This document shows positions 1 through 11,327 of a stretch of 64,000 nucleotides of DNA, in pieces. The notes under the pieces are model-generated. The model made no database searches. It was not told where the DNA came from and was given only the letters and a program-made list of their open reading frames with translations. Both the position numbers and the translations under genes were made by a program. The stretch is from positions 9,632-73,631 of the forward strand of contig DATNID010000052.1 in the NCBI GenBank assembly GCA_035604615.1, given 5' to 3'. The stretch is from DATJLY01 sp035604615. GTDB lineage: Bacteria > Pseudomonadota > Alphaproteobacteria > ATCC43930 > CGMCC-115725. Numbering within the stretch: position 1 is the first letter of the stretch; each line of letters opens with the position of its first letter.

Positions 1-473
1 GCGCGCGGTTGCTGCTGCCGCGCGACGGCGGCATGGGCGCGCTCGAATCGGCCGGATTCGCGCGCGCAACGCATGCCGATTACGAGCGAATGCGCTTGGC
101 GCTCGGCGTGCCCGACGGCAGCCGCGATCTCGCAGTCGAGAAGGCGCTGCTGATCGAGGCCGGGTTCGACGAGCTCAACGGCATCGACTGGCAAAAGGGC
201 TGCTATGTCGGACAGGAAATGACCGCGCGCATGAAATACCGCGCGCTCGCCAAGAAGCGGCTGCTGCCCGTCGCGGTCGAAGGCGCGCTTCCGCCGGTGG
301 CGACGCCGGTGATGCTGGGCGGTGAGGAAGCCGGCGAGCTGCGCTCGGGCAGCGACGGTCAGGCGCTCGCGCTGTTGCGGCTCGACGCGGTGGAGAAAGC
401 GAAAGCCGGCGTCGCGCTCACCGCCGCCGGCGCGCGCCTGACGCCGCGCATGCCGGATTGGATCAAGGTCTGA
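1..473 (+). CDS. ygfZ: YgfZ/GcvT-like folate-binding protein, 3' part
   Basis: This is the C-terminal 156 residues of a protein whose start lies before the window; the open frame runs back to base 3. The signature K-G-C-Y-V-G-Q-E, diagnostic of the YgfZ/IBA57 family, lies about 60 residues into the visible part and is followed by a C-terminal beta-barrel-like stretch. Family members bind tetrahydrofolate and help maintain or repair iron-sulfur enzymes in the cytoplasm; that role is family knowledge and is not visible here. The gene converges on ppdK with a gap of about 43 bases and no obvious terminator hairpin. Confidence 0.88.
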   Translation, partial: ARLLLPRDGGMGALESAGFARATHADYERMRLALGVPDGSRDLAVEKALLIEAGFDELNGIDWQKGCYVGQEMTARMKYRALAKKRLLPVAVEGALPPVATPVMLGGEEAGELRSGSDGQALALLRLDAVEKAKAGVALTAAGARLTPRMPDWIKV

Positions 474-516
474 GCGATTGACCAAGGTTTAGCGCAGAGG
501 ACGCGTTAAATCGAAA

Positions 517-3198
<2,682 letters not shown>

Positions 3199-3205
3199 CG
3201 CCCGC

Positions 3206-5266
3206 CTATCCTTCGATCAGAGAGAAATCGGCCACCAGGTTGAGCGTGTCGCGGATGCGCGCGAGCAGCCGCAGCCGGTTCGCCCGCAAGGAAGCGTCAG
3301 GGCAATTAACCGTCACTTTGTTGAAGAATTCGTCTATCGGCGGGCGCAGCGCGGCGAGCGCGCCCATGGCGGCGGCGAAATCCTCGCGCTTCAAGGCGTC
3401 GGCGGCGCTTGCCTCGGCTTCGGCCAGGCGCGCGGCGAGCCGTGTCTCCTCGTCCTGGGCATAGAGCCGGTCCTCGGGCGCGCCATCGTAGCGCGCTTCG
3501 TCCTTGCGCTCCTCTATGCGGACGATGTTGGCGGCGCGGTGATGCGCGGTGAGGAGGTTGGCGCCGTCCTCGCTGGCAAGAAACGCCGCCAGCGCATCGA
3601 CCCGCCCGAGGAGCCGCACCAGATCGGCCTCGTGGCCGACCGCGAACACCGCGGCGATCAGATCGTGGCGCACGCCGCGCTCGCGCAGATGGACGACGAG
3701 CCGGTCGGCGAAGAAGGCGAGGAGATCGTCGGAAGGGTCCTTGCCCGTCGCTCCCGATATAACGAACGCGGCGCGAAAAAGTTGCAACAGCGACAGCCGC
3801 AGCCCGTTCTCGAGCACGAGGCGAATGACGCCCAACCCGGCGCGCCTGAGCGCGAACGGGTCCTTGGAGCCGGTCGGCGTCTCGCCGATGGCGAAGAACC
3901 CGACGAGCGTGTCGATCTTGTCGGCGAGCGACACGGCGACGCTGACCGGCGCCACGGGGCAGCGGTCGTTGGGGCCCAAGGGCGAATAATGCTCGGCGAT
4001 GGCGGCGGCGATCTCGGGCGCCTCGCCGTCATGGAGCGCGTAGTAGCGGCCCATCACGCCCTGAAGCTCGGGGAACTCGCCGACCATGCCGCTGGAGAGA
4101 TCGGCCTTGGCGAGCTCGGCGGCACGGAGCGCATGGGCCGCACCGGCGCCCGGCACCAGCGGCGCGATCTCCTCGACGAGGCGCATCATGCGCCCCGCCT
4201 TGTCGAGCATGCTGCCGAGCTTGGCGTGGAACACCCGCTCGGCCAGCTTCGGCACGCGCGCGGCCAGCGGCACCTTGCGGTCCTGGTCCCAGAAGAAGCG
4301 CGCATCGGCGAGGCGTGCGCGCAGCACGCGCTCGTTGCCGGCGATGATGTCCTTGCCGCCGTCGTCGGCCGCGATGTTGGCGACCAGGAGGAAATGCGGC
4401 GCGAGCTTGCCGTTCGCATCGAGGGTCGCGAAATATTTCTGGTGCGAGCGCATCGAGGTGGTGAGCACCTCGGGCGGTAGGTCCATGAACATGGCGTCGA
4501 TGCTTCCCGCCTGCACCACCGGCCATTCGACCAGGCCGGTGACTTCGTCGAGCAGCGCTTGATCTTGCTTTACCCGCACGCCCAATACCGCAGCCGCGCG
4601 CTCCAATCCTTCGGCGATGATGCGCTGCCGCTTGGACGCGTCGAGCACGACGAAGGCGGCTTGCAGCTTGGCGCGGTAGTCGGCGAAATCCTCGACGCGG
4701 AAGGCCGATCCCGCGAGGAAGCGGTGGCCGCGCGTCTCGTCAGCCACTGGCACGCCGTCGAGCGCGAGCTTAATCACCTCGCCGTCGAACAGCGCGACGA
4801 CGCTCGCGAGCGGGCGCACCCAGCGGAACTGCGCCGCCGGGAAGCGCATCGATTTGGGCCAGGGCAGCGCCAGGATGGCGCCGCGCAACAGCTCGGGCAG
4901 CACCTCTGCGGTGGGCTTGCCGGTGCGGCGGATCACGGCGAAGTAGAACTGGCCGCGCCCGGTGTCGCGCTCTTCGCACTCGGCGAGGGTGGCGAGCCCG
5001 GCCGCTTTCAGGAACCCCTCGACCGCCGGCGCCGGCGCGCCGACGCGCGGGCCGCGCCGCTCCTCGGTCACGTCCTGCTGCGCCAGCGGCAAGCCCTCGA
5101 TCGACAGCGCGAGCCGGCGCGGCGTCACGAAGGACGACGCGGCGGCGAAGGCGAGGCCCGCCTCGCCGAGCTTTTCCGTGACCAGACGGCGCAGCTCCTC
5201 GGCAGCGGCCTTCTGCATCCGCGCCGGGATTTCCTCGGTCAGGAGCTCGAGCAGGAGATCGGGCAT
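3206..5266 (-). CDS. glyS: glycyl-tRNA synthetase beta subunit
   Basis: The 686-residue product has the usual bacterial GlyS length and begins M-P-D-L-L-L-E-L-L-T-E-E-I-P-A-R, the typical GlyS N-terminus. The C-terminal part contains the family sequence I-D-E-F-F-N-K-V-T-V-N of the tRNA anticodon-binding domain. With GlyQ it forms the tetrameric two-subunit enzyme that charges tRNA-Gly; the beta subunit mainly supplies tRNA binding. Only one base separates its ATG from the glyQ stop codon, so translation is probably coupled. Confidence 0.96.
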   Translation of the reverse strand: MPDLLLELLTEEIPARMQKAAAEELRRLVTEKLGEAGLAFAAASSFVTPRRLALSIEGLPLAQQDVTEERRGPRVGAPAPAVEGFLKAAGLATLAECEERDTGRGQFYFAVIRRTGKPTAEVLPELLRGAILALPWPKSMRFPAAQFRWVRPLASVVALFDGEVIKLALDGVPVADETRGHRFLAGSAFRVEDFADYRAKLQAAFVVLDASKRQRIIAEGLERAAAVLGVRVKQDQALLDEVTGLVEWPVVQAGSIDAMFMDLPPEVLTTSMRSHQKYFATLDANGKLAPHFLLVANIAADDGGKDIIAGNERVLRARLADARFFWDQDRKVPLAARVPKLAERVFHAKLGSMLDKAGRMMRLVEEIAPLVPGAGAAHALRAAELAKADLSSGMVGEFPELQGVMGRYYALHDGEAPEIAAAIAEHYSPLGPNDRCPVAPVSVAVSLADKIDTLVGFFAIGETPTGSKDPFALRRAGLGVIRLVLENGLRLSLLQLFRAAFVISGATGKDPSDDLLAFFADRLVVHLRERGVRHDLIAAVFAVGHEADLVRLLGRVDALAAFLASEDGANLLTAHHRAANIVRIEERKDEARYDGAPEDRLYAQDEETRLAARLAEAEASAADALKREDFAAAMGALAALRPPIDEFFNKVTVNCPDASLRANRLRLLARIRDTLNLVADFSLIEG

Positions 5267-5267
5267 G

Positions 5268-6149
5268 TCAGGTCGCGCGTCCCTCGCCTTCGAGCCAGCC
5301 CTCGCAGCACGATTTCGCCAGCGCGCGCACCCGGCCGATATAGGCGGCGCGCTCGGTCACGGAGATGACGCCGCGCGCGTCCAGAAGGTTGAACACGTGG
5401 CTCGCCTTGATGCACTGGTCATAGGCGGGAAGCGGCAGCTTGCGCGCGTTGAGGGCGCGGCATTCCTGCTCGGCGTCGGCGAAGTGGCGGAACAGGAGCT
5501 CGGCGTCGGCGTATTCGAAATTGTAGGCCGAGAACTCGCGCTCGGCGCGCTTGAACACATCGCCATAACTCATGCCGGCGCCGTTGAAGTCGAGGTCGTA
5601 GACGTTCTCGACCCCCTGGATGTACATCGCGAGGCGCTCGAGTCCGTATGTCAGCTCGGTCGAGACCGGGTCGCACTCGATGCCGCCGACCTGCTGGAAA
5701 TAGGTGAACTGGGTCACCTCCATGCCGTCGAGCCATACTTCCCAGCCGAGGCCCCAGGCGCCCAAGGTCGGGCTTTCCCAATCGTCCTCGACGAAGCGGA
5801 TGTCGTGACGCTTGGGGTCGATGCCGATGGCGTCGAGGCTGGCGAGATAAAGCTCCTGGCTCCCCGCGGGCGCGGGCTTCAGGATCACCTGGAACTGGTA
5901 GTAGTGCTGCAGGCGGTTGGGGTTCTCGCCGTAGCGGCCGTCGCTGGGCCGGCGCGAGGGCTGGACGAAGGCCGCCCGCCACGGCTTCGGCCCCAGCGCG
6001 CGCAAGGTGGTGGCCGGGTGGAAGGTGCCGGCGCCGACCTCGATGTCATAGGGCTGGAGGAGGACGCAGCCCTGCCCCGCCCAGAACCTTTGCAGTTCGA
6101 GAATGAGGGCCTGGAAGCTCTTGCCGCTCGAAGCGCGCGCGGCCGCCAT
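5268..6149 (-). CDS. glyQ: glycyl-tRNA synthetase alpha subunit
   Basis: The 293-residue product is the catalytic class II aminoacyl-tRNA synthetase subunit. Near the N-terminus are the family stretches F-W-A-G-Q-G-C-V-L-L-Q-P-Y-D and G-A-G-T-F-H-P-A-T-T-L-R, and later G-L-G-W-E-V-W-L-D-G-M-E. It activates glycine with ATP and pairs with GlyS encoded immediately downstream. It is the first of three tightly spaced leftward genes (glyQ-glyS-ppdK); the gap to the next upstream gene is about 100 bases, so a promoter may lie there. Confidence 0.97.
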   Translation of the reverse strand: MAAARASSGKSFQALILELQRFWAGQGCVLLQPYDIEVGAGTFHPATTLRALGPKPWRAAFVQPSRRPSDGRYGENPNRLQHYYQFQVILKPAPAGSQELYLASLDAIGIDPKRHDIRFVEDDWESPTLGAWGLGWEVWLDGMEVTQFTYFQQVGGIECDPVSTELTYGLERLAMYIQGVENVYDLDFNGAGMSYGDVFKRAEREFSAYNFEYADAELLFRHFADAEQECRALNARKLPLPAYDQCIKASHVFNLLDARGVISVTERAAYIGRVRALAKSCCEGWLEGEGRAT

Positions 6150-6247
6150 TCGTCAATCCGCTCGAGGGTTGGTGCTGCGCCGCACCATAGGTGCCGTCGC
6201 GCGCCGACGCAAGAAAAGGCGCGACTCGGGGCAGGTTTTTGAGGGTG

Positions 6248-6508
6248 TCACCGGCCCCAGGGGCAGTCCGGGCGGCCGCAGGCGCCGGCGTGGGCAGAGA
6301 CGTAGGCGCCGCAGGCGTCGCACTTCACGAGGTCCTCCGCCGGCGCGGCGCGGGACGACGAGACCGGGCGCGGGTTGGCCCGACGCGCCTCGGCCTCGCG
6401 CCGAAACGCGCGCGACACTTCGTCGGAGCGGCGCCGGTACTTGAAGACCAACCACACCACCGCGATCGCCAACGCCAGAACGACCAGCTTGCCGAAACTC
6501 AATCCCAT
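6248..6508 (-). CDS. small membrane-anchored zinc-ribbon protein (PP0621-like)
   Basis: The 86-residue product has one N-terminal transmembrane helix (about residues 6-23), a positively charged Arg-rich stretch just after it, and a C-terminal Cys cluster C-D-A-C-G-A-Y then C-G-R-P-D-C-P-W that looks like a treble-clef or zinc-ribbon site. The layout (short TM, basic linker, CxxC zinc site) resembles the uncharacterised PP0621 family. It lies leftward between the S49 peptidase and glyQ. No function is known; metal binding is inferred from the cysteines. Confidence 0.7.
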   Translation of the reverse strand: MGLSFGKLVVLALAIAVVWLVFKYRRRSDEVSRAFRREAEARRANPRPVSSSRAAPAEDLVKCDACGAYVSAHAGACGRPDCPWGR

Positions 6509-6569
6509 GGCGTGGTGTAGGCGCGGGCGCGGTCGAGGGTCAAGAAGCGCTCATTCGATCACCGGCGCT

Positions 6570-6649
6570 GTCATTGCGAGCGCAGCGAAGCAATCTTCCC
6601 GCCGTTCTGCGCGGTTTCGCGAAGATTGCTTCGCTGCGCTCGCAATGAC
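6570..6649. repeat. long palindromic intergenic repeat, family A
   Basis: Two perfect 29-base arms (6570-6598 and 6621-6649) flank a 22-base loop. The arm starts GTCATTGCGAGCGCAGCGAA. A shorter relative lies at 29056-29121. This type of CATTGCGAG...GAAGCAATC palindrome is common in alphaproteobacterial intergenic DNA. It sits just past the end of the S49 peptidase gene and could form a strong RNA hairpin there. Confidence 0.85.
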
Positions 6650-6656
6650 GGCGGTT

Positions 6657-7505
6657 TCAGAGCCCGAACCGCGCCCAGATGACGCGCTCCTCGGCCCAGG
6701 AGACGATGTCAGCCACGAGATCGGCGACATCGGGCGTGCGACGCCGGAACGGTAGGAATGCCATGCGCCGGCGGCGCGGCACGATGGGCCGCAGCCGGAC
6801 CTGCTCGCCGAAGCGCTGCCGCATCACGCCGCGCAGCTCGCCGATGCCGTCGATGAGGCCCAATGCGAGCGCGCTCTTGCCGGTGAAGATGTCGCCCGTC
6901 ATCAGCGCCTCGTCCTCGCCCTTGAGCCGGGCGCCGCGGCGCGCATGGACCAGCGCCTTGAAGGTCTCGTGCAGGTCGCGCTGCAATGTCGCGAGGCGCT
7001 CGATGTCGTGCGGCTTCTCGGGCAGGAACGGATCGAGCAGCGACTTGTTCTCGCCCGATGCGTGGAGGCGCCGCTCGACGCCGAGCCGCTCCAGCACCTG
7101 GGCGAAGCCGAAGCCCGCGCTGACCACGCCGATGGAGCCCAGGAGCGAGGTTTCCTCGGCATAGATCTCGTCGGCCGCGAGCGCCAGCCAGTATCCGCCC
7201 GACGCGGCCACGTCCTCGGCGAAGGCGAACACGGGAACGCCGCGCTCCTGGGCGAGCTGGCGGATGCGGCGATATATCAACTGCGACTGCGCCGGCGAGC
7301 CGCCGGGCGAGTTGATGGCGAGCGCCACGCCCTTCAAGGTCTTCGGCGCAAAGGCGCGATCGATGGCGCCGGCATAGCGCTGCAAGGTGAGGCCGCGCCG
7401 GCCCCGCCCGCCGATCACGCCTTCGAGCCGCAAGACCGAGACCGACGCCGCGCCGCCGCGCCAGCGCGCTGATATGCCGCGGGCGAGATCCCCGAGCGTC
7501 ATCAT
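6657..7505 (-). CDS. S49 family signal-peptide-peptidase-like serine protease
   Basis: The 282-residue product is a short, single-domain S49 (SppA/SohB-like) peptidase. Ser102 in A-A-S-G-G-Y-W is the expected nucleophile and Lys154 in G-E-N-K-S the general base, giving a Ser-Lys dyad; N-S-P-G-G-S precedes them. No signal peptide or membrane anchor is evident, unlike classical SppA. The chosen ATG at 7505 overlaps the stop of the methyltransferase gene by 4 bases (ATGATGA); an extended frame upstream is only the shadow of that gene. It may clear cleaved signal peptides or other membrane-associated peptides, but the substrate is unknown. Confidence 0.88.
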   Translation of the reverse strand: MMTLGDLARGISARWRGGAASVSVLRLEGVIGGRGRRGLTLQRYAGAIDRAFAPKTLKGVALAINSPGGSPAQSQLIYRRIRQLAQERGVPVFAFAEDVAASGGYWLALAADEIYAEETSLLGSIGVVSAGFGFAQVLERLGVERRLHASGENKSLLDPFLPEKPHDIERLATLQRDLHETFKALVHARRGARLKGEDEALMTGDIFTGKSALALGLIDGIGELRGVMRQRFGEQVRLRPIVPRRRRMAFLPFRRRTPDVADLVADIVSWAEERVIWARFGL

Positions 7506-8290
7506 TGTCCCGCCGGCGCGGGCTCGCCCACCGCCTCGAGCGCCAGGCCCTCGCCGTCGCGCAGCACCGCGTCGGCCGCCTCGGTATAGGCTCCGCTCTC
7601 GGTATGGAGAACGAGTCCGGGCATGAGCCGGGTCGGGGATGCTGCGCCCTTGCGCCCGCGTACGATGACGCGTCGCGCCGGACGCGCTGCGCGCGGCCAC
7701 AGCGGAAAGATCACGATCTCGCCGAGCTTGCCGGCGAACTGCGCCAAAAGCTGCTCCAGCCGGTCGGCGCGATGGATGAAGGTGACGGTGCCCTTGGCGC
7801 GCACCATGGCGAGGGCGAAGCGGACCCAGGCAGCGAGATCGGCCTCGCCCTCGAGCTTGGCCCCGGCCCGGCCCGGATCGGCAGGCGCGGTCGCGCGCGC
7901 CGGCTCGAGATAGGGCGGATTGGCCATGACATGGGCGAAGGTGCCGGGCTCGATCCGCGGCGGCGGGCGCAGCAGGTCGCCCGCCATCGCCGCCACGCGG
8001 CCGCCGAGATCGTTGAGCATCGCGTTGTCGTTGGCGAGCCGCACCAGCGCGCGCTCGCGCTCGATCCCGGTGACGCGCACGCCGGCGACGCGGGTTGCGA
8101 GACACAGCGCGGCGGCGCCGCTGCCGCAGCCGATGTCGAGCACGGTCTCGCCCGCCTGCGCCGGAATCGACGCCGCGAGCAGCACCGGATCGATCGCCAC
8201 GCGATAGCCCGCCACCGGCTGGCGCAGCCTGACGCGGCCGCCCAGGAGCGTGTCCTCGCTGAAGCCGGACTGGGTCGCGTCGTGGGTCAC
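7502..8290 (-). CDS. tRNA1(Val) adenine-N6-methyltransferase-like protein
   Basis: The 262-residue product is a class I SAM-dependent methyltransferase of the 'small methyltransferase' (TrmN6/YfiC) type. A glycine-rich SAM motif V-L-D-I-G-C-G-S-G-A-A-A is followed by the target-amine motif N-P-P-Y at about residues 125-128. Family members N6-methylate A37 of tRNA1-Val in E. coli. It overlaps the DUF2007 gene upstream and the S49 peptidase gene downstream by 4 bases each, so the three are probably cotranscribed. Substrate assignment rests on family and context only. Confidence 0.85.
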   Translation of the reverse strand: MTHDATQSGFSEDTLLGGRVRLRQPVAGYRVAIDPVLLAASIPAQAGETVLDIGCGSGAAALCLATRVAGVRVTGIERERALVRLANDNAMLNDLGGRVAAMAGDLLRPPPRIEPGTFAHVMANPPYLEPARATAPADPGRAGAKLEGEADLAAWVRFALAMVRAKGTVTFIHRADRLEQLLAQFAGKLGEIVIFPLWPRAARPARRVIVRGRKGAASPTRLMPGLVLHTESGAYTEAADAVLRDGEGLALEAVGEPAPAGQ

Positions 8291-8499
8291 TGCGAGCCCT
8301 CGGCGGCGGCGAGGAGTTGGACCGCGCGCGCGTGGTCCCCGTCGCCCACCACCAGGCGCCTCGGGATCGCGCCGATGCTGCCTTCGACGATGCTAGTATG
8401 GGTGTCGAGCACGATGGCGTCGATCCCGGCCGAGGCGAGCAGCGCCTGCGCCCACGACAGACGGACCGGGTCGTTGGTGCGGAACAATTCCTTCATCAC
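8287..8499 (-). CDS. DUF2007 family small protein
   Basis: The 70-residue product matches the DUF2007 'putative signal-transducing' pattern: an N-terminal beta strand, the phrase A-Q-A-L-L-A-S-A-G-I, a central V-L-D-T-H, and a terminal A-V-Q-L-L. It has no signal peptide or membrane segment. The ATG is at 8499 and the end overlaps the methyltransferase start by 4 bases. This gene-pair arrangement opposite a polyprenyl synthetase gene is frequent in alphaproteobacteria. No function is established. Confidence 0.85.
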   Translation of the reverse strand: MMKELFRTNDPVRLSWAQALLASAGIDAIVLDTHTSIVEGSIGAIPRRLVVGDGDHARAVQLLAAAEGSQ

Positions 8500-8559
8500 A
8501 TTGATGTGTGCAGCGCTGGCATGTGCGGCGATGCCGCGGGATGCTGCGATCGGGCGGGC

Positions 8560-8587
8560 TTGACCCGTTCGGCAGGGTCTTTATGCT
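8560..8587 (+). promoter_or_regulatory. candidate sigma70 promoter of the polyprenyl synthase gene
   Basis: A TTGACC box at 8560-8565 and a TATGCT box at 8582-8587 are separated by 16 bases, about 65 bases before the GTG start of the synthase gene. The position and near-consensus -35 support the call; the transcript start was not measured. Confidence 0.5.
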
Positions 8588-8652
8588 CGCGTGCGGTCTT
8601 CGCCCCGTCAAGCGAACGGTAGGTTGGGACGGCCCCCGGGAGGGAGCATCGC

Positions 8653-9672
8653 GTGGCCCTGGTCGTTGGCAAGCGAATTGACGGCGCGAAATCACCGGCG
8701 ACGCTCGACCGCCTGACCGCCCTCATCAAGCCCGATCTGGAGCGGGTGAATGCGCTCATTCTCGAGCGCATGCAGAGCCCGGTGAGCCTCATCCCCGAGC
8801 TCGCCGGCCACATCATCGCCGCCGGCGGCAAGCGCCTGAGGCCGATGCTGACCTTGGCCGCGTCGCGCATGTGCGGCTATCGCGGCCACCGCCACGTCGT
8901 GCTCGCGGCGGCGGTCGAGTTCATCCACACCGCGACATTGCTGCACGACGACGTGGTCGACGCGAGCGATTTGCGCCGCGGCCTCGCCACCGCCAACGCA
9001 GTGTGGGGCAACAAGCCGTCGGTGCTGGTGGGCGATTTCCTGTTCAGCCGCGCCTTCCAGCTCATGGTCGAGGACGGCTCGCTCAAGGTGCTCGAAATCC
9101 TGTCGCACGCCTCGGCGGTCATCGCCGAGGGCGAGGTCCTGCAACTCGTGACCTCCAACGACATCGACACCACCGAGGCGGACTATCTGCGCGTGGTCGA
9201 CGCCAAGACGGCGCAGCTCTTCGCCGCCGCGAGCCGCATCGGCGCGGTGCTGGGCGAGCGCTCCGAGGCCGAGGAGCGCGCGCTCGAGGTCTATGGCCGC
9301 AATCTCGGCATCGCCTTCCAGCTGGTCGACGACATGCTCGACTACTCGGCGCGCGAGATCGAGCTCGGCAAGTCGATCGGCGACGATTTCCGCGAGGGCA
9401 AGATCACCCTGCCGGTGGTGCTCGCGCTGCGCGCCGCCGACGAGCGCGAGCGGCAATTCTGGCGCCGCACGCTCGAGCAGCTCGACCAGCGCGAGGGCGA
9501 TCTCGAGCGCGCGATCGAGATGCTGCGCCGCCATGGCACTTTCGCGGCGACCGCCGCGCGCGCCGCAGACTATGCCGGCGAGGCGCGGCGCGCGCTGGCC
9601 GTGTTCCGCCCCGGCCCGGAGCAGCAGGCACTCGACGAGCTGATCGATTTCTGCCTCGAGCGCTGCTACTGA
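8653..9672 (+). CDS. long-chain polyprenyl (octa-/decaprenyl) diphosphate synthase
   Basis: The 339-residue trans-isoprenyl diphosphate synthase has both Asp-rich metal-binding motifs, D-D-V-V-D (about residue 100) and D-D-M-L-D (about 225), and G-G-K-R-L-R-P near residue 60. It condenses isopentenyl diphosphate units to make the side chain of ubiquinone. The expected chain length, 8 or 10 units, cannot be read from sequence. The start is a GTG preceded by GGGAGGGA at about 8637-8644; no ATG gives a better spacing. It is divergent from the DUF2007 gene. Confidence 0.92.
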   Translation: MALVVGKRIDGAKSPATLDRLTALIKPDLERVNALILERMQSPVSLIPELAGHIIAAGGKRLRPMLTLAASRMCGYRGHRHVVLAAAVEFIHTATLLHDDVVDASDLRRGLATANAVWGNKPSVLVGDFLFSRAFQLMVEDGSLKVLEILSHASAVIAEGEVLQLVTSNDIDTTEADYLRVVDAKTAQLFAAASRIGAVLGERSEAEERALEVYGRNLGIAFQLVDDMLDYSAREIELGKSIGDDFREGKITLPVVLALRAADERERQFWRRTLEQLDQREGDLERAIEMLRRHGTFAATAARAADYAGEARRALAVFRPGPEQQALDELIDFCLERCY

Positions 9673-9694
9673 GAAGCGTGCAACCCGATGGCGG

Positions 9695-9722
9695 TTGCCT
9701 CGGGCGGCGGAAGACGTTATAT
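9695..9722 (+). promoter_or_regulatory. candidate promoter of tRNA-Pro
   Basis: TTGCCT at 9695-9700 and TTATAT at 9717-9722 are separated by 16 bases, and the tRNA 5' end lies 10 bases beyond the -10 box, as expected for a stable-RNA promoter. Confidence 0.5.
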
Positions 9723-9732
9723 CGCGCGGCGC

Positions 9733-9809
9733 CGGAGTGTAGCTCAGCCTGGTAGAGCACCGCTTTCGGGAGGCGGGGGCCGGAGGTTCAAATCCTCTCA
9801 CTCCGACCA
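9733..9809 (+). tRNA. tRNA-Pro (anticodon CGG)
   Basis: A 77-base cloverleaf: acceptor CGGAGTG pairs with CACTCCG followed by discriminator A and an encoded CCA end at 9807-9809. The D arm contains GCTCAGCCTGGTAGAGC. The anticodon stem CCGCT/GGCGG holds the 7-base loop TTCGGGA with anticodon CGG. The T arm is GGAGG-TTCAAAT-CCTCT. The C1-G72 pair and A73 are typical of tRNA-Pro. It reads CCG codons. Confidence 0.97.
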
Positions 9810-9825
9810 GGTTCCCTTTGCCGCG

Positions 9826-9856
9826 AGCCCGCCCTGACGTGGCGGGCTTGTTCGTT
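9826..9856 (+). terminator. rho-independent terminator after tRNA-Pro
   Basis: An 8-bp perfect stem AGCCCGCC (9826-9833) / GGCGGGCT (9841-9848) with a 7-base loop is followed by the T-rich TGTTCGTT. It ends just before the ribosome-binding site of the next gene. Confidence 0.7.
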
Positions 9857-9874
9857 CCAGCATGGAGGAAAGGC

Positions 9875-10834
9875 GTGATCGCTGCCAAGCCGGATCGGGC
9901 GGCCGGCACGGGCGCGGCGCCCTGGCTTAGCGCCCATCCGGTGCTGGCGACCCTCTTCATCGCCTTGACCGCCACCACCTTCGCGCTCGGCTCGACGGTG
10001 ATACGCTTCGCCTACGATGCCGGCGCCGGCACGCTCACCATCGTGATGACGCGGACCACCATCGCGGCGGTGGGATTGGCGCTGGTGCTGGCGGCGCTGC
10101 GCGTGCGCGTGCGGCTCGACCGGCGCGAGCGCTGGGCGGCGCCATTGATCGGCCTCTTCATGGCGGGATATTCGGGCGCCTTCTACATGGGCCTCGAATA
10201 CATGCCGGTCGCGCTGACGGTGCTGACTTTCTACACCTATCCGCTGATCACCGGCCTGTTCGCCTGGGCCCTGGGACAGGAGCGGTTTGGCGTCGCCGGC
10301 TGGGTCGCGCTGCCGGTGGCGTTCGTCGGATTGGTCCTCGCGCTCGACGTGACGGGCGGCGGCTTCTCGCTCGTGGGCGCCGCCTGGGCGATGCTCGGCG
10401 CGGCGGGATTCTCGGCGGTGCTGATCCTCTCGGCCGTGTTGCTGCCGAAGCGCGCCGACACCCGACCGCGCACCCTGGTCATGCTCGCGACCTCGAGCGC
10501 CGCGTGCATCGTCGCCACCTTCGCCACCGGCGCGGTGTGGTTTCCGACCACCGCTGCGGGCTGGAGCGGGCTCATCGGCTCGGCGGTGTGCTACGCGCTC
10601 GCCATGACCGCGATCCTTTATGCGGCGTCGGTGCTGGGCGCGACCCGGGTCGCGGCGGTGATGAATTTCGAGCCGCTCGCGAGCCTCGCCCTCACTTTCC
10701 TCATTTTGGGCGAGCGGCTGGGGCCGTGGCAAATTGTGGGCGCGCTCCTGGTCGTCGCCGTCATCTTCGCCTTCCGTCCGCGCCGCGCCGCGCCGGCGGA
10801 CCTGGCCCCTCAGGGCGAGGGCGCCTCGCCATAG
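9875..10834 (+). CDS. EamA/DMT-superfamily transporter
   Basis: The 319-residue integral membrane protein has about ten hydrophobic helices arranged as two EamA repeats. The second repeat ends with the typical N-F-E-P-L-A-S-L-A-L-T-F-L-I-L-G-E-R before the last helix. Such drug/metabolite transporters move small metabolites or amino acids across the inner membrane; the substrate is unknown. I chose the GTG at 9875 because GGAGGAAAGG lies directly upstream; a longer frame from 9818 would run through the tRNA terminator. The 3' end overlaps the convergent lipoprotein gene by 25 bases. Confidence 0.88.
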   Translation: MIAAKPDRAAGTGAAPWLSAHPVLATLFIALTATTFALGSTVIRFAYDAGAGTLTIVMTRTTIAAVGLALVLAALRVRVRLDRRERWAAPLIGLFMAGYSGAFYMGLEYMPVALTVLTFYTYPLITGLFAWALGQERFGVAGWVALPVAFVGLVLALDVTGGGFSLVGAAWAMLGAAGFSAVLILSAVLLPKRADTRPRTLVMLATSSAACIVATFATGAVWFPTTAAGWSGLIGSAVCYALAMTAILYAASVLGATRVAAVMNFEPLASLALTFLILGERLGPWQIVGALLVVAVIFAFRPRRAAPADLAPQGEGASP

Positions 10835-11217
10835 CCGAGCTGGATGACGAACCCGTCCTTGCGCTCGGCAAAGGATTTCTCGCCCGCCGGGCGGATATCG
10901 ACGCGGATAATGGCGGTGTCGAGCCCCTCCTTGGTGAAGGCGGCGAAAATGGCGTCGGCGCGCTGCTTTTCCAGCCCCGGCTGGTTGGTGTCGGCGGGCT
11001 CGGTGCCGTCGACCGCGATGAAGCGCGGCTTGGCGCGGGTCGCCCGGGCGACGGCGTTGGCCAGGGCCTCGACGCCCTGCTGCGAAGGAGTCGGTGTTCC
11101 CGCCAAGAAATCTACGATAAAATACATCGAATGCACGCGCTCGGTCCCGCAGCCGGCGAGCAAGGCGCCGGCCAGGAAGAGGACCGTTAACGATTTCGCG
11201 AGCACACTGACTGTCAT
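10810..11217 (-). CDS. small lipoprotein with weak OmpA-C-terminal-like resemblance
   Basis: The 135-residue product begins with a lipoprotein signal ending L-L-A-G-C (Cys near residue 22), so it should be lipid-anchored in the periplasm. The mature part has an alpha/beta pattern with R-A-D-A-I-F-A-A-F-T-K-E-G-L, which recalls peptidoglycan-associated OmpA domains, but the key peptidoglycan-binding residues are not clear. The ATG at 11217 gives a clean signal peptide; a TTG 15 bases upstream is possible but unnecessary. Confidence 0.6.
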   Translation of the reverse strand: MTVSVLAKSLTVLFLAGALLAGCGTERVHSMYFIVDFLAGTPTPSQQGVEALANAVARATRAKPRFIAVDGTEPADTNQPGLEKQRADAIFAAFTKEGLDTAIIRVDIRPAGEKSFAERKDGFVIQLGYGEAPSP

Positions 11218-11327
11218 GGGAGGCGTGGCCAAAGACGGGTGGACGGGGGGCCGTCGGGTTCGAGGCGTTCCGCAGCTTGCGGAGCGGCCTCGTGCCGGGG
11301 CAAGCTTGCAGCCGCGAGGAGCGGACG